Shown one piece after another: positions 18,192 through 28,500 of a stretch of DNA of 64,000 nt. Both the position numbers and the translations under genes were made by a program. How positions within the stretch are numbered: the stretch's first letter is position 1; each line of letters opens with the position of its first letter. The notes under the pieces are model-generated. The model ran no database searches and was not told the DNA's origin. It saw nothing but the letters and a program-made list of their open reading frames with translations. Origin of the DNA: UBA961 sp049426725 (GTDB lineage: Bacteria > Bacteroidota > Ignavibacteria > Kapaibacteriales > UBA961); NCBI GenBank assembly GCA_049426725.1, contig JBMSYN010000004.1, positions 1 through 64,000 on the forward strand, written 5' to 3'.

Positions 18192-19985
18192 ATGAGTTCA
18201 AGATTTGTTCGACCAATGGCAATACTTCCCATTTTTTGCCTGATGGTCATTTCTGCAGTTCAATTGCCTGCGCAACAAACTGCACAGATCCGATCGATTC
18301 TCGGAAAATTCAAGAGTTATAGATACTCTAATGTATTTTTGTTTCAGGTTGATGATCCAACCGTGACAGCAATCAATCCTCTATTGGGTGTACCTGAGCC
18401 CAAAGCAAATGCTGCTGCGAATAGATCCAAGAAAAAGGAAGCTATTCAAGAAGCCATTGATGAGGGAGAGGCAGATGTTGCCGGTTTCCTCAAAACCAAC
18501 AATGGTGGCAACATGAACAATGACGATAGAGAATATGAAAAATACTATCGTCTCTACACCAAATGGCAAGACGAATTGTTTAGTCGTGCATATGTGGTAA
18601 CCACACGTTTCCGCACAGGTGAACCATTTGAAATCATTGGTTTGCTCACTTCCGGAAATAAAGAAATGGTTGCCAAGATTGATGAAATCATCGATCCACC
18701 GAAGGGAATATTTCTCGCAAATGATTTGCAAAAAGTAAGCTCTCCCGATACATTGGGCATAGCAAAAACTTTGTATGAATATCTTGAAAGAAAGATTCTG
18801 CAAAATGATGCTGAAAACATCACAGCAGAAGCTCAAGGTATTGGAGCAGATGCAACATTTCTTCCTCAGAAATATGGTACGACTTATCCAATCAATGAAG
18901 ATGATATTCAGCAATATCTTCGTATCACTGATGGACAACCTCAAGAGTATCATGCACCCAATGAATTAACCGTTGGTTTATTCGATTTGATTCGTTTCCG
19001 TCATTATGGTAAGCTTGATGAATTCGATGAAGAAGGCAATTTGATTCCCGAAGAAGGGGAAGGTGATTCAACAGTAAAGAAGGTGTATAATAAATATCTT
19101 CCGCTTTATGGAGTTGAATTGCGTTATGGCATGCCTGAAATCAATTACCCTTCATTGTGGAGCGAGCGCATGACGCTTAATGTCATGTGGCAATCAAATA
19201 AATTTGGCATCATTCTTCCTACAAATGGTTGGTCTTCACTTGCTACTGATATTTTTAGTGCTCAGCGCAAATTGACTCATGCCGGACTAGGAATTTACGG
19301 ATCACTTGATTTTCCAATGAAGCTTCTCAATCAAGGGGGAGTCTTTAATTTCAATGGAAGTTATGTGTTTGGTCCAGCAGCGGTAAATCCAATTGCAACC
19401 CAATTCATGTTTGCAGGTCGTAATGCAAGCGGTACAACAGATTCCGCTTCATATAGAAGCCTAGATCTTAGTTATCTTCCACGCTTCCATGCACAAGCAC
19501 ACTATTCATTTGCGGTTGATATTGACAGAACAGCATTCTTCCGATTCAAGCTTGGTGCGACGATGTATGTAATTCAGCGTTTTGCCGAATTGGATCAGCA
19601 GAATGGCAATGACAATAATGGTCGACCCATTATAGAAAAGAAGAATCGTCAAATCGATCAATATTCTTATGAAGATTTGGCAATCCTCAATCGCTTCGAT
19701 CAATTGAAAATTGCAGCTATAAGTGGTTTGCAAGGTTCAGAAGTTGTTGCCGGGCTTTCAGGTCGCATTGAATTCATGAATAGATCTCGTACTGTACCTT
19801 GGGGAGCATCCATGCAATTTTTTGACGGATGTGTTTCAGGTGATGTTTGGGCGCAAGTTCCTGTTGTTGATGGATTCGATTTGCGTTTCCAAGCGCAATA
19901 TTTCCAAACTGCGCTTCGTGATCCAAAACCATGGGAAGAGCAAACAATCGTAATTCCCTCACTGCAAATGCTGTTCAATTTCTAA
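18192..19985 (+). CDS. Outer-membrane beta-barrel-like protein with N-terminal soluble domain
   Basis: A 597-residue exported protein. The signal peptide ends in VQLPAQQ. Residues about 30-260 look soluble and mixed alpha/beta, with an acidic KKKEAIQEAIDEGEADV stretch. From about 290 on the sequence has alternating hydrophobic and polar strands rich in aromatic residues, and it ends in LQMLFNF, the terminal Phe typical of outer-membrane barrels. GGAG lies ten bases before the ATG. It starts 43 bases after the GldM-like gene and is probably co-transcribed. The soluble domain could contact the GldM-like protein; this is inference. No named family was recognised. Confidence 0.65.
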   Translation: MSSRFVRPMAILPIFCLMVISAVQLPAQQTAQIRSILGKFKSYRYSNVFLFQVDDPTVTAINPLLGVPEPKANAAANRSKKKEAIQEAIDEGEADVAGFLKTNNGGNMNNDDREYEKYYRLYTKWQDELFSRAYVVTTRFRTGEPFEIIGLLTSGNKEMVAKIDEIIDPPKGIFLANDLQKVSSPDTLGIAKTLYEYLERKILQNDAENITAEAQGIGADATFLPQKYGTTYPINEDDIQQYLRITDGQPQEYHAPNELTVGLFDLIRFRHYGKLDEFDEEGNLIPEEGEGDSTVKKVYNKYLPLYGVELRYGMPEINYPSLWSERMTLNVMWQSNKFGIILPTNGWSSLATDIFSAQRKLTHAGLGIYGSLDFPMKLLNQGGVFNFNGSYVFGPAAVNPIATQFMFAGRNASGTTDSASYRSLDLSYLPRFHAQAHYSFAVDIDRTAFFRFKLGATMYVIQRFAELDQQNGNDNNGRPIIEKKNRQIDQYSYEDLAILNRFDQLKIAAISGLQGSEVVAGLSGRIEFMNRSRTVPWGASMQFFDGCVSGDVWAQVPVVDGFDLRFQAQYFQTALRDPKPWEEQTIVIPSLQMLFNF

Positions 19986-20043
19986 TTTAGTGTGAGACAT
20001 TTGCATTAGACGATCATTTTGATTTGAAAACTACTTGACATAA

Positions 20044-21441
20044 ATGGTGATGAAAACCATGATAAAACAACGTTACTTGCATCTCTTCCTCCTGTGCATC
20101 ATTTCGATGAGCGGTTTTGGTGTTATGACCTCATCAGCACAAACGAGTGATTCTCTTGCTCTTGCAAGTTTGAAATCAGTCGATCCGGGTTTATTGCCTT
20201 ATTTTCCACGCTGGAGTGTTTGCGAGCCAAATTTGCAATTGCAAATTTTCCAGGTGTTCAAGTTGGACGGAAGACCTGCAGAGAATCTCGACATGAGAAA
20301 TATTCTCATCACTTCGGCACCAATCAAAGATCCGAAGAATCCTGATTATAATATTCTCTTGATTGAGTGCGGTAAAGAAAAGATGACTGCAGATCAAGTT
20401 GATTCGAAGTTGAAAACACTTGTTTCAACATTGATCAATCCTAAGAGACCATATTGCTATCAAGATGTACCGGTTGCATCTGCGCCTTCACAAGCCCAAA
20501 TCGAAGCAATTACAAATTATCTTGAAATGCCAACGAATACCACGCATTCATATTCACTTTCCGCATTTGAGCAAACACTCAAAATTGGAAAAGAAGATGG
20601 GTATTGGATTCGCTCGGTGATTGGAACAGAAGGTGCCGGCATGCCATTCATTTCTGCCGGTGAAGCCAAAGTGATGATTCAGCATCCATTATATGTCAAT
20701 GAAGACATTGCAACAAGCAAGGCAATTCCCAATCTCTTGCATTTCCATATTGGTATGGGCTATAGATTGCAAGATACATCCAATGGTGCATTGTCTTTTT
20801 TGCCACAAAGAAGATTGAATGCAGGTTATGGAGGCAAAGGCATTTTTGGATTCGATTTCCATGCTCCATTTGAACCAAATTTTGGTATTACTTTTCATGT
20901 AGAAGTTCCGCTTCAAGGTATTGATACACTCAAGACAATTGAGCGTGCTACCTATGCAGCTTATTTCAAGCCAAATCCGGCAAGCCCACGCGATCCATTG
21001 GTGGTTGCACCTCTTGTGAGAATTACAGGAAATACCGGTTTGTTTTACAATTGGTGGCTTGACCCAGAAAATCCTGAAAATTATGTTCGTTTTGACTTGG
21101 GTATCAATTATACCGAAGTTCGTGAAGTTGCACTTAACAGATTGGGAAGTGATACAGGGCCATTTGTTTTAAATGATAAAACTGATGGTTTGACATTTTA
21201 CCATCCAAATCAATTTTTGGATTGGTTATATGCAAAAGTTGAATATCGTAATCAATCAACATTCCCATTTGGTTTGAGTGCTCAATATTCGAATCAGATT
21301 TTCCTTGGAAGATTATATCTTCCACTTCTTGGTCAATGGCTGTATTTGGATGCTCGTTATTCAATTCCATTGCGTAGCGAGTCAAGACCATTCGATCAAT
21401 CAGTCTTTATGATTTCACCTGTATTGCGTCTTAATATCTAA
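20044..21441 (+). CDS. Outer-membrane beta-barrel-like protein, second of the pair
   Basis: A 465-residue exported protein with a signal peptide ending in MTSSAQ (the start may be the ATG at 20044 or at 20050). Residues about 30-220 form a soluble region containing WSVCEPNLQLQIFQVF. The rest has the strand pattern and aromatic girdles of a barrel and closes with FMISPVLRLNI. Like the preceding gene it combines a periplasmic N-terminal part with a barrel, but the two N-terminal parts are not obviously related. It lies 58 bases downstream of the first barrel gene and is followed by an intrinsic terminator, so it ends the cluster's transcript. Confidence 0.65.
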   Translation: MVMKTMIKQRYLHLFLLCIISMSGFGVMTSSAQTSDSLALASLKSVDPGLLPYFPRWSVCEPNLQLQIFQVFKLDGRPAENLDMRNILITSAPIKDPKNPDYNILLIECGKEKMTADQVDSKLKTLVSTLINPKRPYCYQDVPVASAPSQAQIEAITNYLEMPTNTTHSYSLSAFEQTLKIGKEDGYWIRSVIGTEGAGMPFISAGEAKVMIQHPLYVNEDIATSKAIPNLLHFHIGMGYRLQDTSNGALSFLPQRRLNAGYGGKGIFGFDFHAPFEPNFGITFHVEVPLQGIDTLKTIERATYAAYFKPNPASPRDPLVVAPLVRITGNTGLFYNWWLDPENPENYVRFDLGINYTEVREVALNRLGSDTGPFVLNDKTDGLTFYHPNQFLDWLYAKVEYRNQSTFPFGLSAQYSNQIFLGRLYLPLLGQWLYLDARYSIPLRSESRPFDQSVFMISPVLRLNI

Positions 21442-21463
21442 GGTGCATATTCAAAACAGCGTT

Positions 21464-21503
21464 CCCCCTGTGCAGGTATTAATCTTGTCAGGGGGTTTCT
21501 TTT
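21464..21503 (+). terminator. Intrinsic terminator after the second barrel gene
   Basis: The stem CCCCCTG/CAGGGGG (21464-21470 with 21489-21495) has an 18-base loop and then TTTCTTTT. It ends 14 bases before the VWA-OmpA start codon. Confidence 0.75.
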
Positions 21504-21517
21504 GTAATACCACACTT

Positions 21518-22837
21518 ATGAACTCCATCACCACCATCATCATATCCTTCATATTTCTGACCGCAATGCAATTGCGTGCCCAAACTGATTCAGTGAAGGC
21601 TCAAGCAAAACAAGCGGCAGAATCAGCGCGCCTAAAAATGGGTGAGGGGAATATTCGCATGGCTATTCAAAATATAGACATCACGAAGTTTCCTGAGGTG
21701 AAATTGATTGTTGAAGCAGTGAAAGCCAATGGCACAGTGCTGGACACTTTGAATCCAAAAGAATTTTCCGTCGTAGAAAATGGCGTGACAAAAAAAGTCA
21801 TTTCAATAGAGAAGATTTCCTTCAAAGAAAATATCCCAATTGATTTCGTATTCGTGTTGGATGTCACTGCAACGATGGGTACCTATATCAATGCAATTCG
21901 GAATAATATTGAGAAATTCGTAGCAAGTGTTTCAGCAAAAGGCATTGATTACAGAGTTGGACTTGTCCTCTTTTCCGATGTTGTTGAAAAGGTTTATAAT
22001 CCAACGGATAATGTGAAAGAATTTGGCAAATGGCTCACCGGTGTGTATGCAACAGGTGGTGGTGATGACAAAGAGAATGCATTGGAAGCATTGTCTGATA
22101 TGTCCAAGATGAAATTCAGACCTGCCGCAAACAAAGTTGCAATCATCATTACAGATGCACCATATCATCAAAAGGGTGAAAGAGGTCAAGGTAGAACGTT
22201 TCAGACTACAGAGACTATCATTCAAACATTGAAGGACAATTCCATTCGATTGTTTTCGATTGTTCCGCCTGTATTGCAAGATTATCGAACATTGACCGAG
22301 GGTACTCGAGGTTCGATGTTCGACATATCAACTCCTTTTGCCACAATTCTTGATGATTATTCAACCCAATTGACCAATCTTTTTGCCATTACATATCGTT
22401 CTGATAAATCCGCCATCCCTGATTCTCTAAGCGTTGGAATTGTTGATCAAGAAAAAAGAGAAATCGTCAAGAAGATCATTCCAATCGTTGAGCTTGGTAG
22501 AAAACTGATTATCGAGAATCTACTTTTTCAAACAAATAGTTCAACACTTCCAGATTCGGTATATGAATTGGAAATTTTGCATGAGTTTTTATTGAATAGA
22601 CCAAAAGTTTCGGTAAGAATTGAAGGTCATACAGATTCACGTGGTAGTAAATCGCTTAATCGCAAGCTCTCCATGCTCAGAGCTGAAGCCGTTAGACAAT
22701 ATCTCATCAAAAAAGGAATAGATCAAAAGCGATTGGAATCAGCGGGATTTGGGGATACAAAGCCGATTGCAAGCAATGCCACTGAATTTGGTAGAAGACT
22801 AAATCGTAGAACAGAAGTCATCATCATTGGCAAATAA
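21518..22837 (+). CDS. VWA domain and OmpA C-terminal domain protein
   Basis: A 439-residue exported protein. The signal peptide ends in MQLRAQ. Residues about 100-310 form a von Willebrand A domain with a MIDAS-type motif (FVLDVTATMG, TGGGDDKEN, ITDAP). The C-terminal 110 residues are an OmpA-like peptidoglycan-binding domain with RIEGHTDSRGSKSLNRKLS and GFGDTKPIASN. It would anchor at the cell wall and hold a metal-dependent adhesion module towards a partner. I start at the ATG at 21518 because the longer frame runs through the terminator. It follows the barrel genes and may belong to the same envelope assembly. Confidence 0.88.
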   Translation: MNSITTIIISFIFLTAMQLRAQTDSVKAQAKQAAESARLKMGEGNIRMAIQNIDITKFPEVKLIVEAVKANGTVLDTLNPKEFSVVENGVTKKVISIEKISFKENIPIDFVFVLDVTATMGTYINAIRNNIEKFVASVSAKGIDYRVGLVLFSDVVEKVYNPTDNVKEFGKWLTGVYATGGGDDKENALEALSDMSKMKFRPAANKVAIIITDAPYHQKGERGQGRTFQTTETIIQTLKDNSIRLFSIVPPVLQDYRTLTEGTRGSMFDISTPFATILDDYSTQLTNLFAITYRSDKSAIPDSLSVGIVDQEKREIVKKIIPIVELGRKLIIENLLFQTNSSTLPDSVYELEILHEFLLNRPKVSVRIEGHTDSRGSKSLNRKLSMLRAEAVRQYLIKKGIDQKRLESAGFGDTKPIASNATEFGRRLNRRTEVIIIGK

Positions 22838-22855
22838 TATTTCTCTTGGTGAAAC

Positions 22856-23800
22856 ATGATTGATGACATGTATCAACCAATTACGATAAGAAATTCTGTT
22901 CTTGCAGAACATCTCTCAGTTTTTGATATACATATTCGGAAGTCAACTTCACCCCAGACTGCCGATACCTATACAAGATCTCTTCGATGCTTCTTAACAT
23001 TTGTTATTCAGGATCGCAAATTCAAGTTTCGGATAAAGGATTTTGAGCGATATAAAACCTATCTTGTTGAAAGCAAGCAATTACAACCCCAATCCATTGC
23101 AACTTATATCACTTCGCTCAGAAGATTTTCTGAGTATCTTGTTGAAGCGAAAGTTCTCCCGCGCAATCCTTCAATAAAAATTCATGTTTCAACAAGGAAA
23201 GAACACAAACTTGTCTTTTTTAGAAATGATGAATTGAGAATGTTCTTTGATTCAATCGATGAATCCACAATACAAGGAATAAGAGATAAAGCATTATTTC
23301 TTCTTATGCTTGGTTGCATGTGTGGGGAGCAAGAATTGCAGCTTGCAACAATTTCCAATCTCAGTGAAAACTATGATGTCTTGAACGTATCATCAAGAAA
23401 AAAAGAGAAGGTACAAATTGTACAGATTCCGCAACATGTATCATCTGCTTTACGGACATATCTGCAAATGAGATTTCCCGAAGGTGCTCCTTCAGATGCC
23501 CCTTTGTTTCATAGTTTGAGTAATCGCACAAAAGGAAAGGCAATGAGTCTTCGAGGAATCAGGGAGACATTCAAACAAAGACTCAAATCATCAGGAATCT
23601 CAGCAGAAAGACACGATGAATTGTCACCTTATGCATTGCGTCATTCCGCAGGCTGCATAATGGCTATTGCCGGATATGATTTTGAGCGCATCATGCAACA
23701 TATGCGTGTGATTTCGCCTTCGATTGTCCAGCGATATATGGATATCGCTCAAAAATCCGAATATCATGATTTGCTTCAATCATTGTGGCTTCTTGAGTGA
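22856..23800 (+). CDS. Tyrosine recombinase family protein with a degenerate active site
   Basis: A 314-residue XerC/D-like protein. The N-terminal SAM-like DNA-binding domain covers residues about 15-105, and the catalytic domain is recognisable at RDKALFLLMLG, LSPYALRHSAG and SPSIVQRYMDIA. An ungapped comparison with XerD as I remember it puts Gly where the first catalytic Arg lies, Tyr for the His of HxxR and Val for the third His. The hairpin Lys, the second Arg and the nucleophilic Tyr remain. Strand cleavage is therefore doubtful. It lies 18 bases after the VWA-OmpA gene, so it may be co-transcribed with it. It lacks the mobile-element surroundings expected of an integrase. Confidence 0.82.
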   Translation: MIDDMYQPITIRNSVLAEHLSVFDIHIRKSTSPQTADTYTRSLRCFLTFVIQDRKFKFRIKDFERYKTYLVESKQLQPQSIATYITSLRRFSEYLVEAKVLPRNPSIKIHVSTRKEHKLVFFRNDELRMFFDSIDESTIQGIRDKALFLLMLGCMCGEQELQLATISNLSENYDVLNVSSRKKEKVQIVQIPQHVSSALRTYLQMRFPEGAPSDAPLFHSLSNRTKGKAMSLRGIRETFKQRLKSSGISAERHDELSPYALRHSAGCIMAIAGYDFERIMQHMRVISPSIVQRYMDIAQKSEYHDLLQSLWLLE

Positions 23801-23803
23801 GCA

Positions 23804-24583
23804 TTACTTCATAGATATTCTATCCGAAACGGCAATGCTGCGTATACTTACAAGTGATTTGTTAATCATGTAAAATGCAGCATCACTTTCCGGAATATGA
23901 GGTAGGATCAATTCCAAAGCAAGGGATGCCTCACTTTTGCCACTTGAAAATAGTCCTAGCTCCTGAATCATCCTTTCGGAAACAGTGATTATATGCTTCG
24001 ATCTATCCAAAGAATATTCATCGGGTGAGGTCTTAAAATATGCTTTAGCTTTTGCTTTGATTGTTGAGGCAAATGATTCCGGTTGAAATTCTTTTTTGGG
24101 ATGTGGAGCCCCTGAAACCGTCCCATTCCACAATGAGCACCAAATTGGAATTTTATCTTTTTGAGCCATTTCCAGAATGCTCGATCGCATTCCCGATAAT
24201 GTAAAACCCGATTGTTGAAGAAGTAATGTGTCTCTGGTGAGAAAAGTGGAGTCATTACTTAATCGTTTCAAGCCATTCGATGCACACAATGAAAGAATAA
24301 GCCATGAATGATAGATATTCATGAATGAGCATATTCTTGCATAGCTTTTTTTATTAGTCGAAGTCTTGTTGATCTGATCAACAAGATAGTCTCGCACCGC
24401 CAAAGTATCGCATGAATCGCATCGCAAAACATTATTCTTGAAGCATTGTTTCATGAGACTATCGAATACGCTGCTTTCAGACTTGTTTTTGGTGGTATAT
24501 TTGTGAGGTTTCTGAGCTAGGCTTGCAGAAGTCACAGAAATCCCCATCCAACAGAACATAAGTATCATTGTTTGTTGTTTCAT
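23804..24583 (-). CDS. Secreted protein, DUF547-like
   Basis: A 259-residue protein with a signal peptide ending in SASLAQ. The order of features resembles DUF547: an Asn-x-Tyr segment (FMNIYHSWLILSL), then SGFTLSGMRSSILEMAQ, then a Cys-containing IWCSLWNGTVSGAPHP followed by FQPESFASTIKAKAKAYF. DUF547 proteins are uncharacterised and cysteine-peptidase-like. An extra RCDSC motif lies near residue 55. AAGGGA sits six to seven bases before the ATG at 24583. This start codon is only three bases from the divergent panC start, so the two translation signals are nested. Confidence 0.6.
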   Translation of the reverse strand: MKQQTMILMFCWMGISVTSASLAQKPHKYTTKNKSESSVFDSLMKQCFKNNVLRCDSCDTLAVRDYLVDQINKTSTNKKSYARICSFMNIYHSWLILSLCASNGLKRLSNDSTFLTRDTLLLQQSGFTLSGMRSSILEMAQKDKIPIWCSLWNGTVSGAPHPKKEFQPESFASTIKAKAKAYFKTSPDEYSLDRSKHIITVSERMIQELGLFSSGKSEASLALELILPHIPESDAAFYMINKSLVSIRSIAVSDRISMK

Positions 24584-24586
24584 GAT

Positions 24587-25453
24587 ATGTCCCTTAATGT
24601 AATTCACACAATCGCAGACATGCAGTCTGCATCCAATGCACTTCGCAGAGAAGGAAAAACAATTGCCTGCGTTCCAACAATGGGATATTTGCATGAAGGT
24701 CACGCTTCGCTTATACGCGAGGCGGCGAAGCATCATGATATCATCATAACAACAATTTTTGTGAACCCCATGCAGTTTGGTCCCCAAGAAGATTTCGAAC
24801 GCTATCCCCGTAATCCTGAGCGAGATATAGAAATCATTGCATCTTCCGGTGGAAATTATGTCTTCATGCCTTCAGTGGATGAAATGTATCCGTCCGATTT
24901 TCAGACAACAATTTCCATTGGCAACATAAGCAAACCATTTGAAGGAATCTACAGACCGGGGCATTTTGAGGGTGTAGCAACTGTCGTTGCCAAATTGTTT
25001 GGAGCAACAAAACCTGATACGGCATTTTTTGGACAAAAAGATTATCAGCAAACTCTTGTAATCAAGCAATTGGTAAAAGATTTGAATATGGGTATTGACA
25101 TTCGCGTAAATCCAACATTGCGTGAAAGTTCGGGATTAGCCATGAGTTCGCGAAATGTGTATTTATCCGCTGAAGAAAAAAAATCAGCGCTTGTGTTACA
25201 ATCTGCGCTCAAGATTGGTCTTTCAAGCATTGAACAAGGAAATAGGAATCGAGTTGACATTGAACATGCCATGTTGACGGAGCTTTCAAGCATGAAGGAG
25301 TTTCAGGTTCAATATTGTAATGCAGCAATGGGAACAACCTTGGAATTGCCTGATGAATTTGATAAATCAGATGAAATTGTCCTTCTTATAGCAGGTTTTT
25401 TGGGTAAAACTCGATTGATTGATAATATGCTTTATCCCGGTAATTCCGTGTAG
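24587..25453 (+). CDS. panC: Pantothenate synthetase
   Basis: A 288-residue PanC. Diagnostic motifs are VPTMGYLHEGHASLI with the HIGH-like HEGH, FVNPMQFGPQEDFERYPR, FGQKDYQQTLVI and LAMSSRNVYLS. It ligates pantoate and beta-alanine with ATP, the last step to vitamin B5. The family normally starts about 8-10 residues before the IADM-type segment, which favours the ATG at 24587. No ribosome-binding site is evident, and its leader would lie inside the 5' end of the divergent DUF547-like gene. No panB or panD is adjacent. Confidence 0.96.
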   Translation: MSLNVIHTIADMQSASNALRREGKTIACVPTMGYLHEGHASLIREAAKHHDIIITTIFVNPMQFGPQEDFERYPRNPERDIEIIASSGGNYVFMPSVDEMYPSDFQTTISIGNISKPFEGIYRPGHFEGVATVVAKLFGATKPDTAFFGQKDYQQTLVIKQLVKDLNMGIDIRVNPTLRESSGLAMSSRNVYLSAEEKKSALVLQSALKIGLSSIEQGNRNRVDIEHAMLTELSSMKEFQVQYCNAAMGTTLELPDEFDKSDEIVLLIAGFLGKTRLIDNMLYPGNSV

Positions 25454-25484
25454 ACTACGGAGATATCCACATTTGCTTGTGATA

Positions 25485-25516
25485 ATTGGACTAATGCGGA
25501 TTTTACGGTAAATTAC
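25485..25516 (+). promoter_or_regulatory. Promoter candidate for the 1420-aa secreted protein gene
   Basis: ATTG (25485-25488), 20 bases, TAAATTAC (25509-25516). There is one mismatch in the -33 element, and the -7 element departs from TAnnTTTG at its last two bases. Spacing is exact. Confidence 0.4.
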
Positions 25517-25561
25517 TGCACAAAATCAGAACTTTTTTACTCTATCATATCTCGGAGCTTG

Positions 25562-28500
25562 ATGAGAATGAACAGTGGTGTACGCTTTCTCGTCTGTTTG
25601 TTTTTTTTCGCATTGCATACCTTGGGTTTGCATGCACAATCACACAGACAAAACTTTCCAGAATTGGCAAAAAAATTCCCTGCTCCTGAAGCAGTTTTGA
25701 ACAATTCTGCTCAAGGGAAGGATTTTTGGTTTGCCATCCCAATGAATGATAATGCTCAGGCGCCTTTGAATGCCATTGAGATATATGTTACAGGTTCATC
25801 AAATACCATTGTCACATTGGAAGTACCGGGACAGGGTTTTAGTCGCAAGAAAGCATTGCGTGCATTGGATGTTGTAACATTCAGTACCAGAGATGGATCT
25901 GTTTCTACTGCATGGGAAGTAACATCAAGTGAAGTACCCGATGATATAGGTGTTCATGTTTTTGCAGATGCCCCGATTTCAGTTTATGTATTGAATGCAA
26001 AGCCGGTAACTTCAGAGGGTTTTCTTGCATTGCCAACAAGCGTTTGGGGTACCGAATATATTCATCTTAGTTATTATGATTTTAATGAAGCTCGCCGCTG
26101 GGCAACCGGATTCACTGTCATTGCATCAGAAGATGATACCGAAATTTCCATTTTACTGAGAGGTCGTGGTGCGGCAAATACCGGCGCAAAAACCGTAAAA
26201 GGAAATCGTCTTGGCAAAACAATTAAGACGACATTGATGAAAGGTCAAATTTTCAATGTGAAAGGTGAAGCTTCCACTCGTGGTGTATTTGACATGTCCG
26301 GAACTAAAATCACAGCCAATAAACCAATTGGATTGGTTTCTTATGTAGAGCGTGTGATGATTCCCGCAACGAATGTGAATGGCCGAGACCACATTGTAGA
26401 AATGCTTCCACCAGTGCAATCGTGGGGAAAACGATATGCAACTGTTGAATATAAGCGAGACAATAAGGGAGATTTTTTCCGCATCATTGCCTCGCAAAAT
26501 CAAACGCGTTGGAAAATGAAGTATTATGATAAAGTATCCGGTGATTTGCTTGGTCAAAGAGAAGGAGTGTTGAATGCAGGTGAATTCTTCGAAGATTTCA
26601 ATCAATATGTTGGAAGAGGCTTAGTTGAAGGTTTTCGTGGTACATCTGTTTGGGAAGCTGATAAGCCAATTTTGGTTATGCAATATTCCTATTCCGCAAA
26701 TTGGGATATGGGAGATGAATTTGATCCATTCATGATCCTCGTCACACCTCAAGAGCAGTATATCCAAGCAACTGTATTTCAATCACCCGCAAATAGTGCA
26801 TTTAGTACCAATTGGTTTAATGTTGTGGCCGAAGGTGATTCAACCGATGCTGAACAGAAAAAATTAAAATCCGTCACATTGGATGGCAAACCCATTTGGA
26901 TTCGACAGCCAACATTTTTGGCGAATCGCATTCCTGGTACAAATCTTTATTGGCAGAATGTAAATGTTGCTCCAGGACCACATCGCGTAACAAGCCAAAC
27001 AAGATTTGGCGGCTATATCTATGGTTTTAGTTCATTCGATTCCTATGGTTGGCCTGCTGCGATGGCAATCAGAAAATTGGATGAGGTAGATACATTGCCT
27101 CCTGTTTTGACATTTGAAGAAGAATGTGGTGATTTCACATATACCGCAACGGAAGTTCGTTCATTTGGCCCACCACCGGACACAGCACAAATTGATCAAG
27201 GTATTTCCACCATTGAAATGATAGATTCTCTATCTATCAATTATGCATTGGAATTTATCACCGATGATAGAATAGTCGTTGATCCCAAGGTGACTGAATT
27301 TCAGTTTAAGTTCAAAGTTTTGGACAAAACAAAAGATGCATTTGCAATTTTTGTTGTGATGGATCGCGCGGGTAATTATACAATCGACAGCGTTCGTTAT
27401 ACGGTTGATAAACTTGCTTTGAATCCCAATCCCGTTCAATTCGGGAAAGTTCGCTTGGGTACAACAAAAGAAATGACTGTGCAGATCAAGAATGAAAGCA
27501 CGAATGAAATCAATATCAAAGAAATCAAAACACGATTTGGCAAGGAATTCACAATCATCAGTGCAGACACAACGCCACTTAAAGCTGGTGAAAGCCGTGA
27601 TGTCAAGATTGCATATACACCAATCCGAGAAATGCCTGATGAAAAAATCTTTGACATTGATTCAGTGCTCGTAAAAACAGAGTGTGCGGAATTTAAATGG
27701 CCTGTATTTGGCCAGGGTGTTCGTCCTTGCATTGCAGTTGAACCACAATGGAATGCAGGCAGAGTGCCTATCAACAAAAAGGCATGTAAAGATGATAATG
27801 CAGCAGTTGGATTAAGAATCGCAAACACGGGTACAGATACACTCACCGTAACCGGATTGAATAATGTTCGTTTGCCATTCACTGTTTCGACTGTCACAAC
27901 TCCGGCATTTCCATTTAAGATTGCACCAAAAAGTTCTGTGTTTTTCAATTCCATCTGTTTTAATCCAACAGAAGAGAAATCAGACACCATCAATGTGACA
28001 TTTGCTTCTGATTCTTATGGAGATGATTGTACTCCAAATTCCACTTGGTTTGGTACCGGCATTCAACCCGGATTGATCATTACTGATCAAGACTGGGGTA
28101 AGCGCCGTCAAGGAACAGTATTGGTGAAAGAAGTATATGTCACCAATTCCGGTTCTGCACCTGCAAATGTGACCAAAGTTGAACTTGCTCAACCTGCAAA
28201 TCCTAATTTCCGTATTACAAATATCAATCCTCCGGTAAGTGACGCAACTCCATTTATCCTTAGAAACAATGGCGACAAAATCACGGTAAAAGTAGAATAT
28301 GAACCAACCGGTGAATTTGATCATACAACCACAATCACAGCGAGCGCTGATAATTCAGGCTCTGCAACCGGAACATTGAAAGGATATGGTTTCTTACCAA
28401 AAATCCAAGCTACAGGGTATACCTTTGCAACTCCGGTTTTGGTTGGAAGTTTTGCTACAAATAATGGTGAAGTCATCATTAAAAATACAAGCACAAGCGC

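Noticed and set aside
18381..18953. 190-residue minus-strand open frame inside the first barrel gene
   Set aside because: It is a shadow frame, Ile/Phe-rich only because of the complementary codons; the plus-strand gene has a signal peptide and barrel ending.
22856..24583. An integrated mobile element around the tyrosine recombinase
   Set aside because: No flanking direct repeats, tRNA target, phage or transfer genes, or change in composition were seen, and the recombinase active site is degenerate.
27436..27993. 185-residue minus-strand open frame inside the large secreted protein gene
   Set aside because: It mirrors a well-supported coding region with HYDIN-type motifs and has no ribosome-binding site or recognisable family.
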